Assembly (NCBI RefSeq): GCF_025231525.1
Contig: NZ_CP103057.1
Coordinates: 1,319,001-1,383,000, forward strand
DNA from: Sphingomonas endolithica
GTDB taxonomy: Bacteria; Pseudomonadota; Alphaproteobacteria; Sphingomonadales; Sphingomonadaceae
DNA: 64,000 nt
Direction: 5' to 3'
How positions within the stretch are numbered: the stretch's first letter is position 1; every line of letters begins with the position of its first letter. The notes under the pieces were generated by a model. That model had not been told where the DNA came from and did no database searches. It saw nothing but the letters and a program-made list of their open reading frames with translations. Of the stretch, positions 1 through 12,883 are shown piece after piece. Both the position numbers and the translations under genes were made by a program.

Positions 1-321
1 GAGACGGAGTCGCGCCGCGAGGCGGGGGCACCGCCCTTTGGCCGCTTTGCCGGCATCATCGTGTCGAGCGAGGACAAGGCGGCCGCGCATGAAACAGCCA
101 CGCTGATCGGCCGCACCGCGCCGCGGCTGGAGGGCATGGAGACCTACGGCCCCGCCCCCGCCCCGCTTGCCATGCTCCGCGGCCGGCATCGCTTCCGGCT
201 GCTGGTACATGCACGCCGCGCGCTGGACGTACAGGACGTCATCCGCGAGTGGCTCGGCGCATTGGACTGGTCGAGCAAAGTGCGGGTCACCGTGGATATC
301 GACCCTTACAGCTTCGTGTGA
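1..321 (+). CDS. priA: Primosomal protein N' (PriA helicase), C-terminal end
   Basis: The reading frame is open from the first base and ends at a TGA at 319-321, so only about the last 106 residues are present. The stretch containing APPFGRFAGIIVS, then PAPLAMLRGRHRFRLLVHA, and the ending RVTVDIDPYSF match the C-terminal domain of PriA, the 3'-5' helicase that restarts stalled replication forks by loading the primosome. The helicase motifs and zinc-binding cysteines lie upstream of the window. The identification rests on this conserved C-terminal block only. Confidence 0.88.
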   Translation, partial: ETESRREAGAPPFGRFAGIIVSSEDKAAAHETATLIGRTAPRLEGMETYGPAPAPLAMLRGRHRFRLLVHARRALDVQDVIREWLGALDWSSKVRVTVDIDPYSFV

Positions 322-359
322 GCTTGAAGCACGGTGGCTTTGCTGGAACAACTCACCGC

Positions 360-1871
360 ATGACCATGACGCGATTGCTGATCCTGCTGGCGATGATGCT
401 CGGCTTCACCGCCCCGGCTCGGGCCGACGACATCTCCGCTGCCGCGCGCGGGGTCGTGCGGGTGGTGACGATCGCGGTGGTGGATGACGAGGTGGTGGGC
501 TTTGGCCATGGCAGCGGCTTTGCCGTCGCGCCCAATCGTATCGTCACCAATGCCCATGTCGTGGAGCTTGCCGCGCGGTACCCCGAGAACGTGGTGGTGG
601 GCGTGGTGCCGTCGGAAGGCGACAAATCGTATCAAGGCAAGGTGATCGCGATCGATACCGCGCGCGATCTTGCGCTGATCGAGTTCACCGGGGTCAAGCT
701 GGCACCGCTCGCCGTCTATGGCGGCTCGGTCGAGGAAGGCGGGTCGGTGACGGCGCTCGGCTATCCCGGCAATGTCGATCTCGCCACCGCACGGTCGTCG
801 GCCGATTATATCCGCCCGTTGTCGCCGATCCGCACCGAAGGCGTGTTCTCGGGCCGGCGGACGATGTCCGATGTGCAGGTGCTGCTCCACACCGCTGGCA
901 TCGCGCGCGGCAATTCGGGCGGGCCGCTGCTCGATGCCTGCGGCCGCGTGGTCGGGGTCAATTCGGCCCTGACGCGCGGCGAGGAGGGCGATGCGAATTT
1001 CGGCTTTGCCATCGCCGATGTCGAGCTCGTCACCTTCCTGCGCGCCGCCGGCCAGCCCTTCACCGCTGCGGCCAGCACATGCACGAGCATCGCCGAACAG
1101 TTACGCCAGGATAGCGACGCCGACGCGCGTGCCACGGCCGACGCGCAAAAGGCGCAGCAGGAGGCCGCAGGCCGCGCCGAGCGCGAGCGCGCCGCCGCCT
1201 TGGTCGCCGCGGGCGATGCGGCACAGCGCACGCGCGAGAACATCATCGCGCTGGCGGCCGTATTGCTGGTGGCGGGCGCGCTTGCGCTGGCGGGCGCCGG
1301 CTTCCTCGAACTGCGCGCGCAGCGCACCGCAGCGATCTGGGTCGCGATCGTCGGTGCGCTCGGCCTGGTGGCGGCGCTTGCCGTGTTCCTGATGCGCCCG
1401 AGCGGCACACCGATGCTGCCCGTCGTCACGGCGACATCGGCCGCCGCGGTCAGCAGCGACGCCGGCATGGGCAAGCTCGTCTGCACCGTCGTCCCCGCGC
1501 GCAGCCGCATCACCGTCTCCTCGACGGCGGATGTGGCGCTCGACTGGGGCGATGGCGGCTGCATGAACGGCCGCACGCAATATGCCGAGAATGGCCGCAA
1601 GTGGGACCGCATCCTGGTGCCGGGCGAGGAGCAGACCGTGTCCGTCCTGCAATTCGATCCTGCGACGCGGATCTACACCAACACGCGCTACCTGCTGTCG
1701 GGCGCGCAGATGGACAGCGCGCGCAAGATCCGCAGTCAGGTGAAGCTGAAGGCCTGTTCGCCCGATATCGCCGCCCGCGCCAATCTGTCGACGCAGCAGG
1801 CGGCGATCCGCAGCGCGCTGCCGCCGCTGCCCAATGAGCGGATCGTCTATTCCTGCAGCGCGGCGCGCTGA
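360..1871 (+). CDS. Exported trypsin-like serine protease with two C-terminal membrane helices
   Basis: The 503-residue product starts at the ATG at 360; the open frame continues upstream but overlaps priA, and only this start gives a clean signal peptide (cleavage near ARA-DD, residue 22). A chymotrypsin-fold protease domain follows, with triad candidates His66 (TNAHVVE), Asp103 (ARDLALIEF) and Ser186 (RGNSGGPLL). From about 240 to 290 there is an Ala/Arg/Glu-rich, coiled-coil-like segment. Two hydrophobic helices follow (about 295-320 and 325-345), then a roughly 150-residue C-terminal domain I do not recognise. The protease resembles DegP/HtrA-type enzymes, but no PDZ domain is visible. 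It is probably an envelope protease tethered to the inner membrane; its substrate is unknown. Confidence 0.75.
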   Translation: MTMTRLLILLAMMLGFTAPARADDISAAARGVVRVVTIAVVDDEVVGFGHGSGFAVAPNRIVTNAHVVELAARYPENVVVGVVPSEGDKSYQGKVIAIDTARDLALIEFTGVKLAPLAVYGGSVEEGGSVTALGYPGNVDLATARSSADYIRPLSPIRTEGVFSGRRTMSDVQVLLHTAGIARGNSGGPLLDACGRVVGVNSALTRGEEGDANFGFAIADVELVTFLRAAGQPFTAAASTCTSIAEQLRQDSDADARATADAQKAQQEAAGRAERERAAALVAAGDAAQRTRENIIALAAVLLVAGALALAGAGFLELRAQRTAAIWVAIVGALGLVAALAVFLMRPSGTPMLPVVTATSAAAVSSDAGMGKLVCTVVPARSRITVSSTADVALDWGDGGCMNGRTQYAENGRKWDRILVPGEEQTVSVLQFDPATRIYTNTRYLLSGAQMDSARKIRSQVKLKACSPDIAARANLSTQQAAIRSALPPLPNERIVYSCSAAR

Positions 1872-2749
1872 TCCCGGCGACGCACCCAGGAAGGCTGCAC
1901 GATCCTGCCCCGGCGTCGTGCCACGACCAGCAGCGCGATGCCGAAGCTGGTGCATACGGCGATCGCCGGCAGCGATGCCTCGGCACCGAACGTGCCGCCG
2001 GTCAGCAGGTCCGGTCCCGCGATCCGCGGCCGAAACAGCCCACCCATGTCGAAGCCCGACACCGCCACGCCGTAGATCCCGCCCTGCGCCAGGTTCCAGG
2101 CGGCATGCAGCCCGATCGCCGCCCATAGCCGCCGTGTCACCATATACAATGCAGCCAGCATCACGCCCGCCTCCAGCGCAATGGCGAACCCGGCGAACAG
2201 GGTGGCGTTCGGATTGGCGAGGTGCAACGCGCCGAACAATGCCGCCGACAGGGCGAGGGCGATCCAGCTTCCCGCCAGCCGTTCGACCAACCGGAAGAAC
2301 AGGCCACGCAACACGATTTCCTCGGTCACGCCCGAGGTGATCGCGATCGCCACCGCCGGGTACAAGGCGCTCGGCGGATTGCTGCCGATCACGCGGTAGC
2401 CGCCGAGCAGGGCGATGATCCCGATCACCACCGAAAACAGCAGCAATCCCGCCAGCAATCCCCAGCCGAGCTCGCCCGCCCAGTTGCGCGTGCCGAGTTC
2501 GTCCACCGGCCGCCGCTCGATCCAGCGCACGAACAAGGCGTAGGCGCCCATGAAGATGCCCGCCGCGCAGCACGAGAAGAGTATCGCCAGCCGCCCGTCG
2601 CGCTCGATCGGGAAGAACGGTCGGACCAGCGCCGACAGGAACGCCGCGGCCGCGACGGTGATCACGCCCAGCACCAACAACACGAGCGGGTAGTGGATCA
2701 CGCGCCAGACCCGGCTGTGCGATGGCGTGTTCGGCAGTGTCGGCAGCAT
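1847..2749 (-). CDS. CPBP-family intramembrane glutamic endopeptidase (CAAX-protease-like)
   Basis: The product is a multi-helix membrane protein of about 300 residues. The three Abi/CPBP motifs occur in order: EEIVLRG (EExxxR), FGALHL (FxxxH) and HAAWNLAQGG (HxxxN-like). These motifs form the active site in the Rce1 family. The start at 2749 is preferred because GGGGGA lies 7 nt upstream; an ATG at 2764 is the alternative. The 3' end overlaps the convergent protease gene by 25 bp. CPBP proteases process prenylated proteins in eukaryotes; bacterial members act in bacteriocin immunity or membrane protein cleavage, and nothing here tells which applies. Confidence 0.78.
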   Translation of the reverse strand: MLPTLPNTPSHSRVWRVIHYPLVLLVLGVITVAAAAFLSALVRPFFPIERDGRLAILFSCCAAGIFMGAYALFVRWIERRPVDELGTRNWAGELGWGLLAGLLLFSVVIGIIALLGGYRVIGSNPPSALYPAVAIAITSGVTEEIVLRGLFFRLVERLAGSWIALALSAALFGALHLANPNATLFAGFAIALEAGVMLAALYMVTRRLWAAIGLHAAWNLAQGGIYGVAVSGFDMGGLFRPRIAGPDLLTGGTFGAEASLPAIAVCTSFGIALLVVARRRGRIVQPSWVRRRDQRAALQE

Positions 2750-2805
2750 GTTGCGATCCCCCATGTCCCCTGACAGGTATCGATCGCGCACACGCTTGAA
2801 AAGCG

Positions 2806-3861
2806 TCAGCTTTTCTCGCGCGCACCCTCGCGTCGGCGCAGCACCATTTTGCGATCAACGCCGTAAGCATAGCCGCCCATCGTCCCGTCGGCGCGCTGCG
2901 CCCGGTGGCAGGGTACGACGATCGCGACCGGGTTCGCGCCGCACGCGGTGCCTGCCGCACGCACCGCGCCGGGGTTGCCGGCCGCTGCGGCAAGCTCACG
3001 GTACGTGCGCGTTTCGCCGACCGGTATCTGCCTGAGCGCTTGCCAGATCGCCTCCTGGAACGCCGTGCCCTGCACATCGAGCGGCAGATCCTGGTCGCGG
3101 TCGGGCGATTCCACGCTGGCCACGACGCGCGACACCAATTCGGCCAGGGCCGTCCCGCCGGGCACGATCTCCGCCCGGGGGAAGCGCACACGAAGTGCCG
3201 CTTCGCTCTCGTCGAACGACACGCGACACAACCCCTTGTCGGTGGCGGCGACCAGCATCGGGCCCAGGCTCGTCTCGGCGATCGTCCAGCGGATCGTCAC
3301 GCCTTCTCCGCCGCGCTGCCATGCCGAGGGGCTCATCCCCAGTCGTGTCGCGCCATTGGCGTAGAAGCGGCTCGGCGCCGAATAGCCCGCCTCGTAGATC
3401 GCTTCGGTCACGCTTGCCTCCCTGGTCAGCGCCGTCGCCGCGCGCGCGGCCATCAGGCCGCGGGCGTACGCCGCCGGCGTCACGCCCGTCGCGCGCTTGA
3501 ACAGGCGGTGGAAATGGTGCGGGGCATAGCCGACCTCGGCGGCCAACGCGTCCAGCGCCACCAGGTCCTCGGCCGCCTCGATCAGCGCCACGGCGCGTGC
3601 CACGGCGGTGCGGTCGCGCCCGACCTCGTCCGGCTTGCAGCGCAGGCAGGCGCGGAACCCCGCCGCCCGCGCCTCCGCCGCGTCACGATAGAACACGATG
3701 TTCTCGCGCTTGGGATGCCGCGCCGGGCAGCTTGGCTTGCAGTAGATGCCGGTGGTCAGCACCGCACCGACGAAGCGCCCGTCAGAATGCCGGTCCCGCG
3801 CCTCGAAGGCGGCCCAGGCGTTGGCGGGATCGAGCATCGGATCGGTGAGTGTCTGTGCCAT
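2806..3861 (-). CDS. ada: Bifunctional DNA alkylation response regulator / O6-methylguanine-DNA methyltransferase Ada
   Basis: At 351 residues the length matches E. coli Ada. The N-terminal Ada zinc domain carries TTGIYCKPSCPARHP and later LRCKPDE, giving the Cys4 set whose first Cys accepts methyl groups from phosphotriesters. An AraC-type helix-turn-helix region follows (PHHFHRLFKRATGVTP). The C-terminal methyltransferase domain has the catalytic VVPCHR motif. The chosen ATG at 3861 places the Cys motif where E. coli Ada has it; in-frame starts up to 3894 are possible. In the known system, methylated Ada activates its own gene and other repair genes. The gene stands alone here, with no alkA or alkB beside it. 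Confidence 0.92.
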   Translation of the reverse strand: MAQTLTDPMLDPANAWAAFEARDRHSDGRFVGAVLTTGIYCKPSCPARHPKRENIVFYRDAAEARAAGFRACLRCKPDEVGRDRTAVARAVALIEAAEDLVALDALAAEVGYAPHHFHRLFKRATGVTPAAYARGLMAARAATALTREASVTEAIYEAGYSAPSRFYANGATRLGMSPSAWQRGGEGVTIRWTIAETSLGPMLVAATDKGLCRVSFDESEAALRVRFPRAEIVPGGTALAELVSRVVASVESPDRDQDLPLDVQGTAFQEAIWQALRQIPVGETRTYRELAAAAGNPGAVRAAGTACGANPVAIVVPCHRAQRADGTMGGYAYGVDRKMVLRRREGAREKS

Positions 3862-4012
3862 AGGCTCCATGTACATCGCCCGGCGTCGCATCACATCCCG
3901 TGCCTTGCGATCAAACCTCCATCCGCAAGGACAGCGCTAACCGCTCGCAATAGGAACGATGTCTCGCCCGATGCGCTGGAGCTTCAGCCAATACGGCACG
4001 AGGATCCCCACA

Positions 4013-4960
4013 ATGTTTATGCACAACAAGCGGTTGCAATATACCGTGCGCGTTGCCGAGCCCAATCCGGTGCTCGCTTCCCTCATGCTCGAGCAGTTCG
4101 GCGGCGCCGATGGCGAATTGGCCGCGGCAATGCGCTATTTCACGCAAGGTTTGGGCGAGACGGATGCAGGCCGCAAGGATCTGCTGCTCGATATCGCCAC
4201 CGAGGAACTCAGCCATCTGGAGGTGATCGGCTCGATCGTCGCCATGCTCAACAAGGGCGCCAAGGCGCAGCTCGCCGAAGCATCGATGACCGAGGCCGAA
4301 TTGTATCTGTCGATGACGGCGGGCGGCAACAGCCATACCCAGTCGCTGCTATACGGTGGTGGCCCTTCGCTGACCAACTCGTCCGGTGTGCCATGGACGG
4401 CGGCGTATATCGACAGCCGCGGTGATCCCACGTGCGATCTGCGCTCGAACATCGCTGCCGAATCACGCGCCAAGATCGTCTACGAACGGCTGATCAACAT
4501 CACCGACGATCCCGGCATCAAGGAAGCACTCGGCTTCCTGATGACACGCGAAGTCGCGCATCAGAAGTCGTTCGAGAAGGCGTTGTACGCGATCGAGAAC
4601 AACTTCCCGACCGGCAAGCTGCCCGGCATCGAGAAATATGCCAACATCTATGTCAACACCTCGCAGGGTGATGGCGACGAGAACGGCCCATGGAACTCCG
4701 GCGAACAGTGGGAGCGGATCGACGATCTCGAAAAGACCATGCCGATCGACGGTGGCGACGGCACGGCCACGGTCGGCCTGAGCAAGTCGGATGCGGCAGT
4801 GGCCGAGAAGCTCGCCAAGCGCACCGCATCGGATCCGACCAGCGATCCGGAAACGGGTGTGGATCTCGGCGCCGGGCCGGGTGCGGGCCTGATCACGGGC
4901 GAGGACCTTGGCGGTGCCAAGGACGTGAACGACGCGGCAAAGATGGCCGACGCACTTTGA
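4013..4960 (+). CDS. Manganese catalase (di-Mn, non-haem)
   Basis: The product has 315 residues, starting at the ATG at 4013 with GAGG 9 nt upstream. It begins MFMHNKRLQYTVRV, as manganese catalases do, and carries the metal ligands of this family: EQFGG, EELSHLE (bridging Glu and His), and a later EVAHQKSFE helix. It dismutates hydrogen peroxide using a dinuclear Mn centre. The C-terminal 60 residues (GTATVGLSKSDAA to the end) are Gly/Asp-rich and look flexible. The gene is monocistronic, with a terminator-like hairpin right after the stop. A MarR-type regulator gene lies convergently downstream, but a regulatory link is only a guess. Confidence 0.92.
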   Translation: MFMHNKRLQYTVRVAEPNPVLASLMLEQFGGADGELAAAMRYFTQGLGETDAGRKDLLLDIATEELSHLEVIGSIVAMLNKGAKAQLAEASMTEAELYLSMTAGGNSHTQSLLYGGGPSLTNSSGVPWTAAYIDSRGDPTCDLRSNIAAESRAKIVYERLINITDDPGIKEALGFLMTREVAHQKSFEKALYAIENNFPTGKLPGIEKYANIYVNTSQGDGDENGPWNSGEQWERIDDLEKTMPIDGGDGTATVGLSKSDAAVAEKLAKRTASDPTSDPETGVDLGAGPGAGLITGEDLGGAKDVNDAAKMADAL

Positions 4961-4967
4961 TGGGATC

Positions 4968-5006
4968 GTCCGGCCCTCGTTGTCGAAAGCCGGACATTTC
5001 TGTTTT
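4968..5006 (+). terminator. Probable intrinsic terminator of the manganese catalase gene
   Basis: A 7-bp GTCCGGC/GCCGGAC stem with a 14-nt loop is followed by a T-rich tract (ATTTCTGTTTT). It starts 7 nt after the catalase stop codon. Confidence 0.6.
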
Positions 5007-5030
5007 CTGACGGTTGTGCGATCGAGGGCG

Positions 5031-5465
5031 TCAGTCTTCGATTGCGCCGCCGGCTACTCTTTTTAGCGCCGCGGCCAGCGTACCGCGTTCGTCGAGTGGC
5101 AAATCCGCGAAGAGTGCCGCCTCCACAGCGCTGGTGACGACCGCCAGCTTCGGCACGAGCAATGCCCCTGCGCCGGTCAGGCCGATGATCTGCACGCGCC
5201 GATCGCCGCCCCCACCGCGCCCGCGCACCAGCAGCCGCTTAGCGACCAATCGATCCACCAGTTTCGAGATCGCTCCCCGCGTCATCCCCAGCCGATCCGC
5301 TAGCCGGGTCTGCGACACCGCACCCGCCGCGCGCAACTCGCGCATCAATGTCCATTCGGCGGCGGTAACGCCGTGTGGCAGGACAGCGCGGGACAAAGCT
5401 TGATGTGCCGCGCCGGCGGCGGCGCGGAGCAGGTCGGCGACGTCGCTATCCGGGGCAGCGGTCAT
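5031..5465 (-). CDS. MarR-family transcriptional regulator
   Basis: The 144-residue product has a central winged helix: a recognition region around SQTRLADRLGMTRGAISKLV, and a wing with KRLLVRGRGGGGDRRVQI, the basic beta-hairpin typical of MarR proteins. MarR dimers bind palindromic operators near their own genes and respond to small phenolic or oxidant ligands. The gene reads toward the manganese catalase and away from the ATP synthase operon, so its target cannot be told from position. The ligand is unknown. Confidence 0.85.
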   Translation of the reverse strand: MTAAPDSDVADLLRAAAGAAHQALSRAVLPHGVTAAEWTLMRELRAAGAVSQTRLADRLGMTRGAISKLVDRLVAKRLLVRGRGGGGDRRVQIIGLTGAGALLVPKLAVVTSAVEAALFADLPLDERGTLAAALKRVAGGAIED

Positions 5466-5489
5466 CGGTACCGCCCTGGCTAAACAACC

Positions 5490-5590
5490 ACCCCGGCGAG
5501 CGCCGGGGCCCAGTCGCGGAACGCTGATTGGTCAGCGCTGCCGCCAGTTACATCGATCATCCCGAATGGACCCCGGCGTGGTACGGCGGA
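5490..5590. repeat. Decayed palindromic repeat (class B) in the MarR-atpH gap
   Basis: The 334-bp gap between the MarR gene and atpH holds a CCCCGGCGAGCGCCGGGGCC hairpin and, about 70 nt later, GGACCCCGGCG, the two arms of the repeat class seen intact at 46596-46698. The rest of the gap should contain the atp operon promoter, but I could not pick a convincing -35/-10 pair. The right arm is degraded. Confidence 0.45.
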
Positions 5591-5799
5591 GACGGCGAAC
5601 TGCAAGAACATGCACCAGGTAAAGCTCCAGCCATATGCGTTCCCTGCACCTACAACTGTTTCCTAGTCAACAGAACACACCGATCCCCTTGCATCCCCCC
5701 CGCCCCGATGCTAACCGCCCGGCAACCCATCGGAGGTGCCGCCAGCGGCGCCCCCTTCCCCATGGGGCCATGTCCTACCTATCCGAGGAAATCGATCGC

Positions 5800-6354
5800 G
5801 TGGAGCATTCCGGCGGTATTCAAGCAAGCTTAAGCGGCCGCTATGCCACCGCATTGTTCGAGCTCGCGCGCGATGCGAAGGCGATCGACATGGTCGAGGC
5901 GAGCCTCACGCGTGTCCGCGCCGCGATCGACCAGTCGCCCGAATTCGCCGAGCTGATCGTCAACCCGATCGTCTCGCGCAGCGCCGCGGCCAAGGCGATC
6001 GCCGCTTCGGCCGAGCTGATCGATATCGACGAGACGACCGAGAAATTTCTGGGCGTCCTCGCGCAGAATCGCCGCCTGGCGCAGCTCCCCGCCGTGATCC
6101 GCGCCTTCCGCAGCCTCGCCGCCGATCATCGCGGTGAGACGACGGCGGAAGTCGTCTCGGCGCATCCCCTCTCCGAAACCCAGGTCGATGCGCTGAAGGA
6201 TCAGCTGCGCGCCCGGGTCGGTCGTGACGTTGCCGTCGACCTGTCGGTCGATCCTTCCCTGCTTGGCGGACTGGTCGTGAAGATCGGTTCGCAGATGATC
6301 GACAGCTCGATCAAAACCCGTCTCAATACCCTCGCGCATGCGATGAAAGGCTAA
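5800..6354 (+). CDS. atpH: ATP synthase F1 subunit delta
   Basis: The product is about 184 residues and connects F1 to the peripheral stalk. The conserved early block GGIQASLSGRYATALFELA and the C-terminal block DPSLLGGLVVKIGSQMIDSS are typical of OSCP/delta. I chose the GTG at 5800 because GAGGAA lies 9 nt upstream and the protein then begins at the usual place; the ATG at 5770 would add ten residues. It is the first gene of atpHAGDC, followed 3 nt later by atpA. F0 genes are not in this operon, as usual in alphaproteobacteria. Confidence 0.93.
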   Translation: MEHSGGIQASLSGRYATALFELARDAKAIDMVEASLTRVRAAIDQSPEFAELIVNPIVSRSAAAKAIAASAELIDIDETTEKFLGVLAQNRRLAQLPAVIRAFRSLAADHRGETTAEVVSAHPLSETQVDALKDQLRARVGRDVAVDLSVDPSLLGGLVVKIGSQMIDSSIKTRLNTLAHAMKG

Positions 6355-7887
<1,533 letters not shown>

Positions 7888-7901
7888 ACCACTGGAGTAA
7901 C

Positions 7902-7977
7902 CGTCATCCCCGCGCAGGCGGGGATCCATAATCTCGGACGTCAAAGTCTATGGGTTCCTGCCTTCGCGGGAATGACG
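7902..7977. repeat. Palindromic intergenic repeat (class A') between atpA and atpG
   Basis: The element runs from CGTCATCCCCGCG to a mirrored CGCGGGAATGACG end. Each half contains its own short hairpin (CCCCGCGCAGGCGGGG and TTCCTGCCTTCGCGGGAA), and the halves are joined through GGATCCATA...TATGGGTTCC. It shares this CGTCAT...ATGACG architecture with the elements at 28288, 29309, 30198, 32589 and 33041. Confidence 0.8.
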
Positions 7978-7992
7978 AACTAGGGACAACGA

Positions 7993-10370
<2,378 letters not shown>

Positions 10371-10376
10371 GCAAAG

Positions 10377-10473
10377 CTCCCTCTCCCCTGCGGGGAGAGG
10401 GGCAGACCAAAACGCCAGGCTCTCCGTACTGCCCCTCTCCCCGGCCCTCTCCCCGCTTGCGGGAGAGGGAGAA
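10377..10473. repeat. Palindromic repeat between atpD and atpC
   Basis: Two hairpins face each other: CTCTCCCCTGCGGGGAGAG on the left and CTCTCCCCGCTTGCGGGAGAG on the right, joined by a spacer whose borders (GGGGCAG / CTGCCCC) also pair. This is a different sequence class from the CGTCAT elements but has the same two-hairpin layout. It occupies almost the whole atpD-atpC gap. Confidence 0.75.
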
Positions 10474-10485
10474 GGTTGAAAAGAC

Positions 10486-10737
10486 ATGCTCCACTTCGAA
10501 CTCGTCACGCCAGAAAAGCTCGTCCGCAGCGAGGACGTGTACATGGTCGTCGTCCCCGGCAGCGAGGGCGATTTCGGTGTGCTCGAGGGCCACGCCCCGC
10601 TCATGTCGACGATCCGCGACGGCGCACTGGCAATCTATCGCACCGAAAAGGGCGAACCCGAGACGATCGCGATCGTCGGCGGTTTTGCCGAGGTCAGCGA
10701 AACCGGCCTCACCGTGCTAGCCGAGGCAGTTGCCTGA
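10486..10737 (+). CDS. atpC: ATP synthase F1 subunit epsilon, short form
   Basis: The product is only 83 residues, against about 135 in E. coli. It comprises the N-terminal beta-sandwich ([33 protein letters not shown]) and stops where the C-terminal two-helix inhibitory arm would begin. The sandwich binds gamma and the c-ring, so coupling should work, but the epsilon-type autoinhibition should be absent. A zeta-type inhibitor gene is found at 34837. The gene sits just downstream of the palindromic repeat and is the last gene of the operon. Confidence 0.92.
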   Translation: MLHFELVTPEKLVRSEDVYMVVVPGSEGDFGVLEGHAPLMSTIRDGALAIYRTEKGEPETIAIVGGFAEVSETGLTVLAEAVA

Positions 10738-10859
10738 ACCAAGCATCCCACGGGCATCATGTCCGCTGAAACGGATATCCGCGCAAACCCGCGTCGTGCT
10801 TAGTAAAATGTCAAAGCTTGGTGCTTACCAGACGAGGTAACCACGAGGACTTTTACGGC

Positions 10860-12392
10860 ATGAGTGCATTTGGGCGTCGCCCCGGAACCAAGTCTGGCCC
10901 AGGCAGCCGGCCCGCATTCGGCGTCGCCCGCCCGATGCAAGGCAGCGCAGCGCGCCCTGCCGAGGTCGAGCCGGTCGGTGGCGAGCAGTTCCCGCCACTG
11001 CCGATGCCAGGTGAAACGGTCGACACGCTGTCCTCGGGCGCCATGCCGGGCGCCAATCACGAGGCGATGCAGCGGCTCGCCGAGCGCCATGCGACGTCGG
11101 GCGATGCCGGCAACAGCCGGGTCGAAGGTTTCGAAAGCTCGATTCACAAGATCAAGGAACAGGTGCTGCCGCGCCTGCTCGAACGCGTCGATCCCGAAGC
11201 CGCCGCCACGCTCGACAAGGATGAGCTGGCGGAGGAATTCCGCCCGATCATCGGCGAGGTGCTGGCCGAACTGAAGCTGACGCTCAACCGCCGCGAACAA
11301 TTCGCGCTGGAAAAGGTGTTGGTCGACGAATTGCTCGGTCTCGGACCACTCGAAGAACTGCTCAGCGATCCGACGATCACCGACATCATGGTCAACGGTC
11401 CGGACCAGACCTATGTCGAGCGCAAGGGCCAGCTGGTCCTCGCGCCGATTCAGTTCCGCGACGAGGAGCATCTGTTCCAGATCGCGCAGCGCATCTGCAA
11501 CTCGGTCGGCCGTCGCGTAGATCAGACCACGCCGCTGGCCGACGCCCGCCTTAAGGACGGCAGCCGCGTCAACGTCATCGTGCCACCGCTCTCGCTTCGC
11601 GGCACGGCGATCTCGATTCGTAAATTCTCCGACAAGCCGATCACGCTCGACATGATGGCCGGGTTCGGCTCGATGAGCCCGAAGATGGCCACCGCGCTGA
11701 AGATCGCCGGCGCCAGCCGCTTCAACGTGGTCATTTCGGGCGGTACCGGTTCGGGCAAGACGACGATGCTCAACGCTTTGTCCAAGATGATCGACCCGGG
11801 CGAACGGGTGCTGACGATCGAGGACGCCGCGGAACTCCGCCTGCAGCAGCCGCACTGGTTGCCGCTGGAAACCCGCCCAGCCAATCTCGAAGGTCAGGGC
11901 GAGATCAGCATCCGCGATCTCGTGAAGAACGCGCTGCGTATGCGCCCGGATCGCATCATCCTGGGCGAAATTCGCGGGTCGGAGTGTTTCGACATGCTCT
12001 CGGCCATGAACACCGGCCACGATGGATCCATGTGTACGCTGCACGCCAACTCGCCGCGCGAGGCACTGGCGCGTATGGAGAACATGGTGATGATGTCGGA
12101 CATCAAGGTGCCGAAGGAAGCCATCTCCCGCCAGATCGCCGACTCGGTCGAGCTGATCATCCAGGTGAAGCGCCTGCGCGACGGCTCGCGCCGGGTGACC
12201 AACGTGACCGAAGTGATCGGCATGGAAGGCCCGGTGATCGTCACGCAGGAATTGTTCAAGTTCGAATATCTCGACGAAAGCGCCGACGGCAAGATTATCG
12301 GCGAATACCGCTCGATGGGCCTGCGCCCCTACACGCTGGAGAAAGCGCGGCAATTCGGCTTCGACCAGGCATTCCTGGAAGCGTGCCTGTAA
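10860..12392 (+). CDS. cpaF: CpaF/TadA-family secretion ATPase (Flp pilus-type)
   Basis: The 510-residue product starts at an ATG with GAGGA 10 nt upstream. A Pro/Gly-rich N-terminal tail of about 90 residues precedes the conserved [12 protein letters not shown] block. The Walker A motif GGTGSGKTT is at residues 294-302, followed by [10 protein letters not shown] and the His box CTLHANSP. CpaF ATPases power assembly of Flp/Tad pili. No other cpa/tad gene lies in the window, so it is either separated from its partners or serves a general role. The 122 nt upstream, after atpC, contain no clear terminator. Confidence 0.9.
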   Translation: MSAFGRRPGTKSGPGSRPAFGVARPMQGSAARPAEVEPVGGEQFPPLPMPGETVDTLSSGAMPGANHEAMQRLAERHATSGDAGNSRVEGFESSIHKIKEQVLPRLLERVDPEAAATLDKDELAEEFRPIIGEVLAELKLTLNRREQFALEKVLVDELLGLGPLEELLSDPTITDIMVNGPDQTYVERKGQLVLAPIQFRDEEHLFQIAQRICNSVGRRVDQTTPLADARLKDGSRVNVIVPPLSLRGTAISIRKFSDKPITLDMMAGFGSMSPKMATALKIAGASRFNVVISGGTGSGKTTMLNALSKMIDPGERVLTIEDAAELRLQQPHWLPLETRPANLEGQGEISIRDLVKNALRMRPDRIILGEIRGSECFDMLSAMNTGHDGSMCTLHANSPREALARMENMVMMSDIKVPKEAISRQIADSVELIIQVKRLRDGSRRVTNVTEVIGMEGPVIVTQELFKFEYLDESADGKIIGEYRSMGLRPYTLEKARQFGFDQAFLEACL

Positions 12393-12466
12393 GCATGGTG
12401 AGACGAGCCGGTCAGCCCGCCAAAGCAGGATAACCGGCCCATCATCGTGTTACGACGCGGTTAGCC

Positions 12467-12790
12467 TTAGCGCTCGCCCTCGCCTTCGCCCTCGCCCCGT
12501 TCGTTCTCCCCGCCTTCATGTTCGCCTTCGCCGCGCTGGCTGACCCGCTGCTGGGCGGCACGCGTGCGGCGGTTGGACTTGGCGACATGTCGCGCCCGCG
12601 CGCTACGGGCGGTCTGCCGCCGGCCCTCGCCTTCGCCTTCCGCTTCACCCTCGCCGCGCTCGTTCTCGCCACCCTCGCCCTGCTGGTCCGCCGTGCTGGA
12701 CAGTGGCATCGCGCCCGCTTGGGCGATGATCGCCTGCCCGGACTGCGCGATCACGAAGGCGCCTACGCCCATCCATAATTTCGTCCGCAT
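12467..12790 (-). CDS. Small exported Gly/Glu/Arg-rich low-complexity protein
   Basis: The product is about 107 residues from the ATG at 12790, with AGAGA upstream. It starts with a signal-peptide-like MRTKLWMGVGAFVIAQSGQA, and the rest is low complexity: two GEGG/ENERGEGE blocks flank an Arg/Ala/Ser-rich centre. The two acidic-basic blocks are near repeats (EGGENERGEGE occurs twice), so the gene may have grown by internal duplication. I do not recognise a family. It lies convergent to cpaF and divergent from the dioxygenase gene. A real gene is likely because of the clean signal peptide, but the ORF could be spurious in such GC-rich repeats. Confidence 0.5.
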   Translation of the reverse strand: MRTKLWMGVGAFVIAQSGQAIIAQAGAMPLSSTADQQGEGGENERGEGEAEGEGEGRRQTARSARARHVAKSNRRTRAAQQRVSQRGEGEHEGGENERGEGEGEGER

Positions 12791-12883
12791 AATGTCTCTT
12801 TCGTTCGGCGCATTGGCCATGGGTGTCGTCAACCGCTACTGGGCAAGGCCGGCCCGATCGTGGCCGCACCCGAGGATATCCCC

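Noticed and set aside
1101..3191. Minus-strand open frame of 696 codons spanning the protease, CPBP and Ada genes
   Set aside because: It crosses three real genes with conserved motifs in other frames and shows only Arg/Gly-rich shadow sequence.
10860..12392. CpaF as part of a Tad pilus operon
   Set aside because: Neither side carries cpaA-E, tadB/C or pilin genes.
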